A stretch of 51,176 bases of DNA. It comes from Litorilinea aerophila (lineage in GTDB: Bacteria > Chloroflexota > Anaerolineae > Caldilineales > Caldilineaceae). The position numbers and the translations under genes were made by a program. Each line of letters begins with the position of its first letter. The first letter of the stretch is position 1. Shown here piece after piece: positions 1 to 8,300 of this stretch. The DNA is taken from assembly GCF_006569185.2 (NCBI RefSeq), contig NZ_VIGC02000037.1, positions 1 through 51,176 on the forward strand, in the 5' to 3' direction. The notes under the pieces were generated by a model, which ran no database searches, was not told where the DNA came from, and saw only the letters and a list, made by a program, of their open reading frames with translations.

Positions 1-157
1 GGTGCGCCCCGGGTACTCCTCCTGCCTTGCTCTCCTGTCTTAACGTGCGCTCCTGCCTGGACGCCCTCACGCCCAGACACAAGTCCCTAATTTACCACAT
101 CCCCCACCCCACCCCCAAATCCAAAACGGCCTAAAACACAATGAAGTTCGGCGCTGG

Positions 158-3133
158 CTAGAGCCTGGCCAGCGCCGCCGCCATTGTTTCCAGGAGTGCA
201 GGCGGGATCAGATCGGGCCTGGCCGTGGCGACCTGCTCCAGGGAAAGCCGCGCGCCCCATCGCATGTTGGTCAACTCAGCAAAGCCATCCCCCATGTGCT
301 TCTCGAGGATGGCCCGGGCATCGGGATCGCTGAGCAGATCCACCAGTCGGCTGGCAGGTGTCAGGGCCACCGCCTGGCAAGCGTCCATCCACGCCTTATC
401 CAGCCGCAGGTGAGAGCTGGTGAACTGGTAGGTCCCTGAGCCCACATCGCAGGCCACGCGGCTCCCTTCGTTCCGCACATTGGCAGCGTCGGGCGCTTCC
501 GCCAGGGGGACACCGTCCAGGCGAACCTGCGCCAGATCCCGGGCCGGCACCCACACCGTTGCCCAGGCATTGGCTGGCACCGTCACCTCCAGGGTGAAAC
601 CCGCTTCATCCACCCGCCAGGCAGAGCGGATCTCCCCGTACATGGACTGCAGGCTGGCCTCCACGAAGGTGAAGGCGCCGCCTGGCTGGGGCTGAATCAG
701 GATGTGTCGGTAGCCTGGCTCGGCCGGATCCGCCTCAATGCCCGCCACCACCCGATAGAGCCACTCGCCGATGGCGCCGTAGGCATAGTGGTTGAAGGAG
801 TTCATACCCTCATCCTGGAAGGACCCATCCGGCTTGATGCCATCCCAACGCTCCCAGATGGTGGTCGCTCCCCGCTTGATGGGATAGAGCCAGGACGGAA
901 AGGTCCGCTGTTTCAGCAGGTTGTAGGCCACATCCAGATAACCGTGCCGGGTCAAGACGTGGCAGAGGTAGGGGGTGCCCACAAAGCCCGTGGAGAGGTG
1001 ATAGTGGCGGGCCCGAATGTCGGCTACCAGCCGGCGCACGGCCAACCGCTGCTCCTCTTCCGACAGCAGGTCGAACATCAGGGGCAGGACGTAGTCCGTC
1101 TGAGTCTCTGCATCGATGCGCCCCAGACGTGAGGCGAACTCCGCCCGGAAGGCCGCCCGGATCCGCTCATAGCGATCCTGATACCGCTCAGCGTCGGCTG
1201 TTTTGCCCAACGCGGCCGCACACTCGGCCAGGAGGCGGGTGGAATAGGCAAAGAAGGCCGTGGCAATCAGGGCGGTAGACGTCTTGGGGGCAGGCATCAG
1301 GGGGTTGGCCTCTGGGAAAATGGCCAGCCAATCCCCGAAGTGGAAGCCACTGTCCCAGATGTAGTCATTCCCGGCCTGGCGGGTCATAAACTCTACCCAC
1401 CCCACCATACTTTCATACTGCTGTTCCAGGATGCGCCGGTCGCCATAGCAAAGGTAGATGGTCCATGGGCAGATGACCGCTGCATCTCCCCAGGCGGAGG
1501 AGCCTCGCCCGCTGAAACCGCCCACTGCCCGCAGGGGATCCGGCCGTCGAGTCAGGACATCCGGCACCACGAAGGGGACGCTGCCGTCTGGTGCCTGATC
1601 TGCCGCCAGATCCTGGAGCCATTTGGTGAAAAAGGCTGCCACGTCCATGTTGAAGCAGGCCGTGCGGATGAAGACCTGGGCATCCCCCGTCCAGCCCAGC
1701 CGCTCGTCCCGCTGGGGGCAGTCGGTGGGGACATCCACGAAGTTGCCCTTCTGCCCCCACACAATGTTGTGCTGGAGCTGGTTGATGAGGGGGTCGGAGC
1801 AGGCGAAGTGGCCCGTGGGCGCCATGTCTGAATGAACCACAATGCCGGTCAAGCTGTCCAGGTCGGGCGTGCCTGGATAGCCCTCCACCGCGACGTAGCG
1901 GAAGCCCTGAAAGGTAAATCGAGGCTCATAGAGCTCCACTCCTTCGCCCTTCAGGGTGTAGGTGACTGTCTGCCGGGCCGAACGCAGGTTGGCCACGTAG
2001 AGGTTCCCCTCCTGGTCCAATACTTCCGCGTGACGCAAGGTGACTACGGTACCGGCAGGCCCCTGCACCCGTAGGCGTATCCAGCCCACCATGTTTTGCC
2101 CAAAGTCGAAGATGGTCTCGCCTTTGGGCGAATGGAGGATGGCCACCGGACGCAACTCCTGGATGCGGCGTACCGGCGGCCCTGCCGGCGCCACCAGCCG
2201 GGCGGACGGCGCTGCCAGCACCTGGACGCCGGCCCAGTCGCTGTCGTCGTAGCCGGCCTGGCTCCAGCCCGGTTTCTCCAGGCGGGCATCGTAGACCTCG
2301 CCGTTGTAAATGTCCGCGGTCAGCAGTGGCCCGGTAGATGCACGCCACCCCTCGTCGCTGACCACTTCCTGGATCCGGCCATCGGCATATTCGATGCGGA
2401 GCTGCAGGAACAGGGCCAGCTTATCGCCGTACAGGTTGCGCTGGCCCTCGAAGCCCAGGTATCCCCGATACCACCCGTCGCCCAGGAGGACGCCCAGGCC
2501 ATTCTCGCCCGACTGCAGCAGGTCGGTCACGTCGTAAGTTTGATACTGGAGGCGATGGTCGTAGCTGGTCCACCCAGGGGTCAGCACCTGGTCGCCCACC
2601 CGCTGGCCGTTCAGCTCACACTCGTAGAGGCCCAGGCTGGTGACGTAGAGGCGGGCACGGCGGACAGCGCCGTCCACGGCAAATCGGGTACGCAGCATGG
2701 GGCAGGGCTGAGAAGTGGAGGGATCCTCCGGGAGGTCGGGCGTAATCCAGCGGGCGCGCCAATCCCCAGGCGCCAGCAGCCCCATCTCCCAGAAGGCCAC
2801 CTGGCTCCACGCTGACGGCCGGTCCAGGCTGTCCCACACCCGAACCCGCCAGTGGTAACGCCGCCCCGACTGAAGGGGCGGCCCCTGGTAGGGCTGGTGG
2901 ATGGAATCTGGAGAGAGGACCTTGCCACTGTCCCAGTGCAAGTCTCGTTCCGCCGCCAGGGCATCGGCGTCCTCCGCCACCTGGATCTGATAGGCGCTCT
3001 GTCGCACCTGGCGACCGCTGGCCTGAAGCTGCCAGCTCAGGCGCGGCGCGGCGACGTCGATGCCGATGGGGTTGTCTTTGTATTCACAACGCAGACGGAT
3101 CACCTGCTCAATGGTACCGCGGGTTTCAGCCAT
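158..3133 (-). CDS. Alpha-L-rhamnosidase, GH78 family
   Basis: A 991-aa protein with the order expected for GH78: N-terminal beta-sandwich domains (about residues 10-330), a rhamnosidase-type concanavalin-like domain, an (alpha/alpha)6 catalytic barrel (about 440-790) and a C-terminal beta domain. The family hallmark CPQRDERLGWTGD lies at residues 472-484. Later catalytic-barrel motifs are FGDWLAIFPEANP (599-611) and TIWERWDG (758-765). Family knowledge: it removes terminal L-rhamnose from plant or bacterial glycans and glycosides. No signal peptide is visible, so it is probably cytoplasmic and acts on imported oligosaccharides. The last ~63 residues (929-991) are an extra tail resembling the neighbouring 69-aa protein. 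The ATG is preceded by AAGGGG. It is the last gene of a minus-strand group with the dioxygenase-like gene and the small protein. Confidence 0.93.
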   Translation of the reverse strand: MAETRGTIEQVIRLRCEYKDNPIGIDVAAPRLSWQLQASGRQVRQSAYQIQVAEDADALAAERDLHWDSGKVLSPDSIHQPYQGPPLQSGRRYHWRVRVWDSLDRPSAWSQVAFWEMGLLAPGDWRARWITPDLPEDPSTSQPCPMLRTRFAVDGAVRRARLYVTSLGLYECELNGQRVGDQVLTPGWTSYDHRLQYQTYDVTDLLQSGENGLGVLLGDGWYRGYLGFEGQRNLYGDKLALFLQLRIEYADGRIQEVVSDEGWRASTGPLLTADIYNGEVYDARLEKPGWSQAGYDDSDWAGVQVLAAPSARLVAPAGPPVRRIQELRPVAILHSPKGETIFDFGQNMVGWIRLRVQGPAGTVVTLRHAEVLDQEGNLYVANLRSARQTVTYTLKGEGVELYEPRFTFQGFRYVAVEGYPGTPDLDSLTGIVVHSDMAPTGHFACSDPLINQLQHNIVWGQKGNFVDVPTDCPQRDERLGWTGDAQVFIRTACFNMDVAAFFTKWLQDLAADQAPDGSVPFVVPDVLTRRPDPLRAVGGFSGRGSSAWGDAAVICPWTIYLCYGDRRILEQQYESMVGWVEFMTRQAGNDYIWDSGFHFGDWLAIFPEANPLMPAPKTSTALIATAFFAYSTRLLAECAAALGKTADAERYQDRYERIRAAFRAEFASRLGRIDAETQTDYVLPLMFDLLSEEEQRLAVRRLVADIRARHYHLSTGFVGTPYLCHVLTRHGYLDVAYNLLKQRTFPSWLYPIKRGATTIWERWDGIKPDGSFQDEGMNSFNHYAYGAIGEWLYRVVAGIEADPAEPGYRHILIQPQPGGAFTFVEASLQSMYGEIRSAWRVDEAGFTLEVTVPANAWATVWVPARDLAQVRLDGVPLAEAPDAANVRNEGSRVACDVGSGTYQFTSSHLRLDKAWMDACQAVALTPASRLVDLLSDPDARAILEKHMGDGFAELTNMRWGARLSLEQVATARPDLIPPALLETMAAALARL

Positions 3134-3324
3134 GGGAGCCCCTTGCTACGTACGTTGGCTACTGGTTCGAATGGGATTGGGAGGGTTTGCGGTTTGTGGA
3201 GGGTAGTGCGGCGTGCGTGGTACGCCAAGCCATGTGCCGACCAGTGTGGTTTGGTGCTACTGGTGCACGCACTCCGCACCACGCACGCCACTTGTACAAA
3301 TTCAGACTGTGCGTCAGAGTGTCA

Positions 3325-3534
3325 CTAAAGTTTGGCCAGATCGTCCAGGATGGCCTGAAGCTTCTGGGGAGTCAGACCCGACTCGGGATACATGGCCACC
3401 TCTCGCAGGGTCATGTACATGGCCTCCGATAGCTGGGGGTGGCTGGTGGCACCGGGCATATGCTTCTCGATGATGGCTTTCGCCCGCTCGTCGGCCAGAA
3501 TCTCTCGCACCGTGGAGTTGAGGGTGTACGGCAT
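3325..3534 (-). CDS. Small protein related to the rhamnosidase C-terminal tail
   Basis: A 69-aa acidic, helical, cysteine-free protein with a good ribosome binding site (GGAAAGGAG) 8 nt before its ATG. Residues 9-25 (REILADERAKAIIEKHM) match residues 931-947 of the rhamnosidase (VDLLSDPDARAILEKHM). The ends also align (LTPQKLQAILDDLAKL versus IPPALLETMAAALARL). I infer a stand-alone copy of a small helical module otherwise fused to glycoside hydrolases, perhaps for oligomerisation or docking. Its function is unknown. It lies between the dioxygenase-like and rhamnosidase genes on the same strand. Confidence 0.75.
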   Translation of the reverse strand: MPYTLNSTVREILADERAKAIIEKHMPGATSHPQLSEAMYMTLREVAMYPESGLTPQKLQAILDDLAKL

Positions 3535-3574
3535 TGGTCGGCTCCTTTCCTCGTAAAAATATCAGACTGAACAA

Positions 3575-4420
3575 CTACGAAACCCGGGGCAGGGCAGTGG
3601 TGGTGTCGGCCACTGCCTGCATTTCCAGCACGGGCCGGCCGTCCACATCAACCCACTTGCCGCAGGTGTCGCCCCGCTCGCTGACGCCCAGCTCCACCAG
3701 GCTGCCGTCCATGCGCAGCACCGGATGGTAGTAGCGGTAGACCTTTTCCGCCTCGCCTACGATGTAGTGTCCGATGAGGGAGCGGCGGAAGCGAGAGGTG
3801 CTGGTATTGGGGAAGCTGCCGTGGACCAGCTGCCCGTTGAAAAAGAGGACGTCGCCGGCCTTCATCACCACCGGGCGCACCTCGGTCCCTTCCGGGATGG
3901 GTACGGTGACATCGGTGAAGCTCTGGTTGGTATCTGCCTCCACGGTGCAGAGCAAGGGCCAGGTATGGCTGCCCGGCACCACCTGGAGGCAGCCGTTTTC
4001 TTCGTCGCAGTCATCGATGGCCATCCAGGCGGCCATGCAGGTACCAGGTTGGACCTGGAGGTAGTACTGGTCCTGGTGCAGGGCCTGGCCCCGGGCCTTG
4101 GGCGGCTTGAAGTAGAACATGGTCTGCACCGCGTAGGGCTCCCGGCCCAGGAGGGCAGTCATCACCCCGTTGAGGCGGGGGTCAATGAGCCAGCGCAGGC
4201 TCAGGTCGTCCCAGCGGTGGGGCTGCATGATGCGCGGGTAGTGGCGCAGGGGATCGGGGCTGGAACGATCCAGGGAGTTCTCGGCGCCAGGATAGGTGCC
4301 GGCGGCGTTCATGGCCATGAAATGGTCCTGGATTTTGGCCACCTCCCGGGCATCGAAAAGCCCCGAGACGACCAGATACCCTTCCTCCGTGAACTGGCGA
4401 TATTGCTCCCGGGTGATCAT
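3575..4420 (-). CDS. Phytanoyl-CoA dioxygenase (PhyH) family protein
   Basis: A 281-aa protein with the Fe(II)/2-oxoglutarate dioxygenase facial triad: H115-x-D117 in LHQDQYYL and a distal H200 in GQLVHGSFPN, followed by arginines (about 211-213) suited to 2-oxoglutarate binding. Family knowledge: such enzymes hydroxylate or halogenate small molecules, and many bacterial ones have unknown substrates. The start has AAGGAG 8 nt upstream. It heads a probable three-gene minus-strand unit with the 69-aa protein and the rhamnosidase, so its substrate may be linked to rhamnosylated compounds (inference). The leader carries two short tandem duplications (see 4433-4501). Confidence 0.85.
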   Translation of the reverse strand: MITREQYRQFTEEGYLVVSGLFDAREVAKIQDHFMAMNAAGTYPGAENSLDRSSPDPLRHYPRIMQPHRWDDLSLRWLIDPRLNGVMTALLGREPYAVQTMFYFKPPKARGQALHQDQYYLQVQPGTCMAAWMAIDDCDEENGCLQVVPGSHTWPLLCTVEADTNQSFTDVTVPIPEGTEVRPVVMKAGDVLFFNGQLVHGSFPNTSTSRFRRSLIGHYIVGEAEKVYRYYHPVLRMDGSLVELGVSERGDTCGKWVDVDGRPVLEMQAVADTTTALPRVS

Positions 4421-4432
4421 GGACGGTACTCC

Positions 4433-4501
4433 TTCAGTTGGATTTCAGTTGGATAATGATGGGTGAATGACCCTGCCAGGGTTTGGGATGATTTGGGATG
4501 A
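4433..4501. repeat. Two short tandem duplications in the dioxygenase leader
   Basis: TTCAGTTGGAT occurs twice back to back (4433-4443 and 4444-4454). TTTGGGATGA occurs twice back to back (4482-4491 and 4492-4501). Both lie between the PhyH-like start codon and a TATAAT box on the minus strand (4506-4511). Confidence 0.8.
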
Positions 4502-4505
4502 AAGG

Positions 4506-4511
4506 ATTATA
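4506..4511 (-). promoter_or_regulatory. Candidate -10 box for the dioxygenase/rhamnosidase unit
   Basis: A perfect TATAAT reads on the minus strand 86 nt upstream of the PhyH-like start, at the very end of the upstream phosphatase gene. No good -35 is visible at 16-18 nt (TTCGGC at 17), so the call is weak. Confidence 0.35.
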
Positions 4512-5331
4512 CCTCACCAGCCTCTGGGGCCGAATAAACAAAACCAGGGCCGCCCAAGTAGAGGCCGCCGTCCACATTGATACAGAGCCCATCGGCGTAG
4601 ATGTAGGGTTCGGTGACCAGCTCCGGCGGCCGGCCGGTAATGTAGCTAATGGGCGTATGGCCGTGAACGATGCGCCGGGCGTGAAAACGGTCCAGCAGCT
4701 TGCGGGCCTCGGCAGGGCTCCCGCCCTGGAGAGACAGGAAGGAATAGCGGGTCGACAACGCCTCCAGCAGCACTTCCCAGGCGGCTGGGTCGTCGCTTGC
4801 CAGGACGGAAGCCACGGTCCGGTTGACCTCCTCCACCGTGGCCCCCAGGTGGCCGTAGAAGTGGGAATCGGCATGCATCAGCAGCAAGTCGCCTGCCCGC
4901 ACCAGGGCCGGCCGGGCCTGCAGCCAGGCCTCCTGCGCCGGGGTCAGCCGGGCCAGATCCGCCGGCAGACCGCCGTTACGCAGCCACACCTGGGCAAAAG
5001 TTTCTCCCCAGCTGGTCTGGGCGGCTGTGCCCAGGCGCAGAACCGACAGGACCATCACATCGTGGTTGCCCAGGAGGGCTTCCACCTGGCCTCCGGCTGC
5101 GGCAGCCTCCTGCTGGAGGGCCATGATCAGGGCTACCGCCGGTACGCCATCCATGCCCCGGTCGAAAAAGTCACCGGTCAGGTATAGCCGGGCATGCCCC
5201 CCACACCAACACTGGCGGGCATCGATCAACCCGGCCGTCTGCAGCAGGCGCACCAGGGCCTCCAACTGGCCGTGGATGTCGCCGATCACGTATCGGGGGG
5301 GCTGGGCCGGTGGAGGAGCCGAACTGGGCAT
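4507..5331 (-). CDS. PPP-type metallophosphatase
   Basis: A 274-aa protein with the full calcineurin-like signature set: GDIHG (17-21), GDFFDRG (53-59), GNHD (88-91), a later metal histidine region LLMHADSHFYGHLG and the terminal GHTP motif. Family knowledge: it is a bimetal phosphoesterase of the PPP/ApaH group, either a Ser/Thr protein phosphatase or a dinucleoside polyphosphatase. The N-terminus is short and Pro-rich before the first motif. It is transcribed divergently from the ABC importer at 5620 and has its own TTGGAA-16-TATAAT promoter. The exact substrate cannot be told from sequence. Confidence 0.88.
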   Translation of the reverse strand: MPSSAPPPAQPPRYVIGDIHGQLEALVRLLQTAGLIDARQCWCGGHARLYLTGDFFDRGMDGVPAVALIMALQQEAAAAGGQVEALLGNHDVMVLSVLRLGTAAQTSWGETFAQVWLRNGGLPADLARLTPAQEAWLQARPALVRAGDLLLMHADSHFYGHLGATVEEVNRTVASVLASDDPAAWEVLLEALSTRYSFLSLQGGSPAEARKLLDRFHARRIVHGHTPISYITGRPPELVTEPYIYADGLCINVDGGLYLGGPGFVYSAPEAGEV

Positions 5332-5420
5332 GGGCGTTACCGTGGGAATGCCGCCTAGGGAAGTTGGCTAACTATTGGGAGCTGACCTATCGAAACAGAG
5401 ACGTGCCAGATGCTGGCGCC

Positions 5421-5448
5421 ATTATATCACAGAGGCCACCATTTCCAA
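5421..5448 (-). promoter_or_regulatory. Promoter of the metallophosphatase gene
   Basis: On the minus strand TTGGAA (5443-5448) is followed after 16 nt by a perfect TATAAT (5421-5426), about 90 nt before the start codon. It is back to back with the plus-strand promoter at 5454-5483. Confidence 0.6.
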
Positions 5449-5453
5449 CCGCC

Positions 5454-5483
5454 TTGCCTGAAGTCGATGGATGGTGCTATCAT
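5454..5483 (+). promoter_or_regulatory. Candidate promoter of the first ABC operon
   Basis: TTGCCT (5454-5459), an 18-nt spacer and TATCAT (5478-5483) lie 137 nt upstream of the binding-protein start. The match is moderate and there is no obvious operator palindrome. Confidence 0.4.
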
Positions 5484-5619
5484 GATATTGAAGCTGAATG
5501 CCGGCCTGCACAGCGTTGTCTCCATCAACCGTCCAACCCATGACCCTATGGCCCAGCCATGATAATCAGGGTTGAACCGATTTCTTCGATTCCCGATTTT
5601 GACTTCTGAGGAGGAAAAC

Positions 5620-6984
5620 ATGGACAGACGTGGCATGCTCTATGTGCTGTTGGCCGCGCTGATGTCGCTGCTGGTTCTCAGCGCCTGCACCGTGCCTGTG
5701 CCCCCCCCACCTGGGGCAGCCGAGTCCGGCGCCGCCCCAGAGGCAGCCCAGACCGGTGAGGCAGGTGAGGATGTGGTTACCCTGACGTGGGGCTTCTGGG
5801 GCAGCGCCGAAGAGCGGGCCACCCACGAACAGGTGGCCGAGGCCTTCATGGCGGAGCACCCCAACATCCGCATCGAATACTGGCATTTCCCCTGGAGTGA
5901 CTACTTTACCAAGCTCCAGACCCTCTTCGCCGCCGGCGATCCCACGGCCATTCCAGATGTCTTCTTCCTGTGGCCCACCCCTCGCTACGCCGCCGAAGGG
6001 GTGCTGGAAAATCTGGACCCCTGGATCGAACAGAGCAACTACGACCTGAGCGACTACTGGCCGGCCCTGCTGGAGTCCGCCATGTGGAACGGCAGCGTCT
6101 ACGGCCTGCCCCGAGATGTGAGTGTCGAGGTGCTCTATTACAACAAGGACATCTTCGACGAAGTGGGGGTGGAATACCCCAACGAGAACTGGACGTGGGA
6201 TGACTTTGTGGCCGCGGCGGAGCAGCTCACGGTGGTGGAGCCCAGCGGCCGGGTGGCCCGCTATGCCCTGGGCATGGAGGGCGGCAAATGGCAGCTCTGG
6301 GTCGGCCAGAACCGGGGCAGCATCCTGGACGACATGCGTAACCCCTCCCGCTGCACCCTCACCGAACCGGAGGCCATGGAGGGGATCCAGTTCTTCGCCG
6401 ATCTGATGAACCGCAACCTGGCCATGCGCTCGGCCAACCTGAACCAGGCCGGCGGCGATGCAGCCGTCTTCCAGAGCGGCCAGGTGGCCATGATCATCCA
6501 GAACGCCAGCCGGGTCTCCACCTTCAATGCGGCCGGCCTCAACTATGACGTGGCGCCCGTGCCCATTCCTGCGGACGGCCAGCGGGCGGCTTCGGCCGGC
6601 GGCGCGGCCTGGGTGATGAGCGCCGTCAGCGATAACAAGGAAGAGGCCTGGACTTTCCTGAGCTGGCTGCAGAGCACCGATGGCGGCCAGCGCATCTACA
6701 CCGAAGCGGGAGAAATCTTCCCGGCCCTGCGCTCCACGGCCCGCTCCGACGCCTTCCTCCACGCCGGCAAGCCCCCGGCCAACCGGGAAGCCTTCCTCAT
6801 CGAAGGCGAGAACGCCAAGGTGGGGCGCTTTGGCTACTTCCCCGAGTGGGGCGAACTGAGCGGCTCCATCATCGAGCCCGCCCTGGAGCGGGTCTGGGCG
6901 GGTGAAGCCACGCCGGAGGAGGTGGTGCCCCAGCTCTGCGAGCAGGTGGATGCGTTCCTGAGCGAGCACGGCTATCCGAAATAG
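5620..6984 (+). CDS. Sugar ABC transporter substrate-binding lipoprotein
   Basis: A 454-aa family 1 extracellular solute-binding protein. A hydrophobic signal peptide ends in the lipobox LSAC (Cys23), followed by a Pro/Ala/Glu linker, then a typical mature start (VVTLTWGFWGSAEERATHEQ). The start at 5620 is chosen because GAGGAGG sits 4 nt upstream; the longer ORF beginning at 5572 lacks this. It is the first gene of an importer with two permeases downstream but no ATPase, so a shared MsmX-type ATPase is likely (inference). The substrate is probably an oligosaccharide. The nearby rhamnosidase hints at rhamnosides but does not prove it. Confidence 0.92.
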   Translation: MDRRGMLYVLLAALMSLLVLSACTVPVPPPPGAAESGAAPEAAQTGEAGEDVVTLTWGFWGSAEERATHEQVAEAFMAEHPNIRIEYWHFPWSDYFTKLQTLFAAGDPTAIPDVFFLWPTPRYAAEGVLENLDPWIEQSNYDLSDYWPALLESAMWNGSVYGLPRDVSVEVLYYNKDIFDEVGVEYPNENWTWDDFVAAAEQLTVVEPSGRVARYALGMEGGKWQLWVGQNRGSILDDMRNPSRCTLTEPEAMEGIQFFADLMNRNLAMRSANLNQAGGDAAVFQSGQVAMIIQNASRVSTFNAAGLNYDVAPVPIPADGQRAASAGGAAWVMSAVSDNKEEAWTFLSWLQSTDGGQRIYTEAGEIFPALRSTARSDAFLHAGKPPANREAFLIEGENAKVGRFGYFPEWGELSGSIIEPALERVWAGEATPEEVVPQLCEQVDAFLSEHGYPK

Positions 6985-7008
6985 AGCCCATGGTCGGGCA
7001 TCAGGCGG

Positions 7009-7041
7009 ACGGTGGGGCGCGTAACGCGCTCCACCGTTTTT
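7009..7041 (+). terminator. Stem-loop with T-run after the binding-protein gene
   Basis: Arms 7009-7021 and 7025-7037 pair over 13 bp with one G-T pair and a 3-nt loop (TAA), followed by TTTTT. It sits 24 nt after the stop codon and 294 nt before the first permease. This is a Rho-independent terminator or attenuator that probably lowers permease expression relative to the binding protein. Confidence 0.8.
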
Positions 7042-7108
7042 GCTTGATCCATTTTGCTTGATCCATCACCGCCTTTGCGCTGTATTTTCATCTGAACAGG
7101 GATTGACA

Positions 7109-7276
7109 CGGATGGGTCGGTCCGGTCTCCTGGCCGGGCATCCGCACCCAACGGGACAGGAAGCCATGTCCCGCAGGGATGCGTGATCTACGGATGGTGC
7201 GGATTTTTCATCCTCCGCAGTGTAATGAATCCGCGGTGCCATGAAAGTGCAAGAAAGACTCAGATGTGGCTCCGTT
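7109..7276 (+). repeat. Long dispersed repeat, copy A
   Basis: About 165 nt closely resemble the reverse complement of 50990-51143 at the right edge. Shared blocks include GGTCCGGTCTCCTGGCCGG, CATCCGCACCCA, GCAGGGATGCGTGA, TTTTTCATCCTCCGCA and TCAGATG. It fills most of the 6985-7334 gap and covers the ATG at 7266, which argues against that ATG as the permease start. Confidence 0.85.
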
Positions 7277-7334
7277 CTGGAGAATCTGGAGTCATCCTTC
7301 AGTTAAACCAGTGGAGCGAGGAGGAGGCGTTGCA

Positions 7335-8297
7335 TTGTTGAGCGGAAAGACCACAACCCTGGCCGAGAGGCCGGCCCTGGGGCGCTGGCGACGGTGGCGG
7401 CCGGATCAGCAGTGGGAGGGCTATCTCTTCCTGTTACCCAGCTTTATCGGCTTCCTCGTCTTCACCGCGCTGCCCATCCTGGGGTCCCTGGCCCTCAGCT
7501 TCATGCGCTGGAACCTGTTGACTCCGCCGGAGTTTGTGGGCCTGGCCAACTATACCCAACTTCTGAACCAGGACCCCATCTTCCGCCGGGTGGCCTTCAA
7601 CACCGCCTACTTCATCGTCACCATCGTCCCCCTTCAACTGGTCCTGAGCTTGCTGCTGGCCGTGGCCCTCAACCAGCCCTTGCGGGGTATCCAGGTCTAT
7701 CGGCTGATCTACTTCATGCCGGTGGTGGCCACCATCGTGGCCGCGGCCCTGGTCTTCCAGTGGATGTTCAACCGGGACTTCGGCATCATCAGCGCCTTCA
7801 TCTGGAAGGTGGGTGAGTGGACCGGTATGCCCGTCAGCCCGCCGGATTGGCTCAACAGCACCACCTGGGCCCGGCCGGCCGTGGTGATCCTGACCCTGTG
7901 GAAAAACGTGGGCTTCAGCATGGTCATCTACCTGGCCGGGCTGCAGGCCATTCCCAAGGAGCTGTACGACGCCGCCCATGTGGACGGCGCCAATGCCTGG
8001 CATCGCTTCCGCTACATCACCGTGCCCATGGTGAGCCCCACCACCTTCTTCCTGGCCATCATCCTGATGATCGGCGCGTTCCAGCTCTTCAGCGAGCCCT
8101 ATGTCATGACCCGGGGCGGGCCGGCCCAGGCCACCCTGACCATCGTCTACTACATCTACCAGAACGCCTTCGAATTTGGCCGTATGGGCAAGGCAGCCGC
8201 CATTGCCTGGGTGCTCTTCATCTTCATTTTCATCTTCACGTACATCCAGACCCGCCTGCAGCGCCGGTGGGTCCACTACGAAGCGGGGGAGGGTTAG
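7335..8297 (+). CDS. Sugar ABC transporter permease (MalF-like)
   Basis: A ~320-aa integral membrane protein with about six TM helices beginning at LFLLPSFIGFLVFTALPILG. It has the cytoplasmic EAA loop (ELYDAAHVDGANAWHRFRYI) that contacts the ATPase. I prefer the TTG at 7335 because GAGGAGGAGG (7318-7327) lies 7 nt upstream. An in-frame ATG at 7266 lies inside a dispersed repeat and has no such site. Family knowledge: it is the MalF-type half of the permease heterodimer for a carbohydrate importer. The second permease begins 3 nt after its stop. Confidence 0.9.
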   Translation: MLSGKTTTLAERPALGRWRRWRPDQQWEGYLFLLPSFIGFLVFTALPILGSLALSFMRWNLLTPPEFVGLANYTQLLNQDPIFRRVAFNTAYFIVTIVPLQLVLSLLLAVALNQPLRGIQVYRLIYFMPVVATIVAAALVFQWMFNRDFGIISAFIWKVGEWTGMPVSPPDWLNSTTWARPAVVILTLWKNVGFSMVIYLAGLQAIPKELYDAAHVDGANAWHRFRYITVPMVSPTTFFLAIILMIGAFQLFSEPYVMTRGGPAQATLTIVYYIYQNAFEFGRMGKAAAIAWVLFIFIFIFTYIQTRLQRRWVHYEAGEG

Positions 8298-8300
8298 GTC

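Noticed and set aside
3160-3180. tRNA-like T-loop sequence (GGTTCGAAT)
   Set aside because: No matching acceptor, D or anticodon arms nearby.
5566-6969. 467-aa minus-strand reading frame opposite the first binding protein
   Set aside because: Shadow of the GC-rich plus-strand gene; no motif, no ribosome binding site, His/Gly/Ala-rich composition.
7266-7334. ATG at 7266 as the permease start
   Set aside because: It lies inside a dispersed repeat and lacks a ribosome binding site; TTG 7335 follows GAGGAGGAGG.
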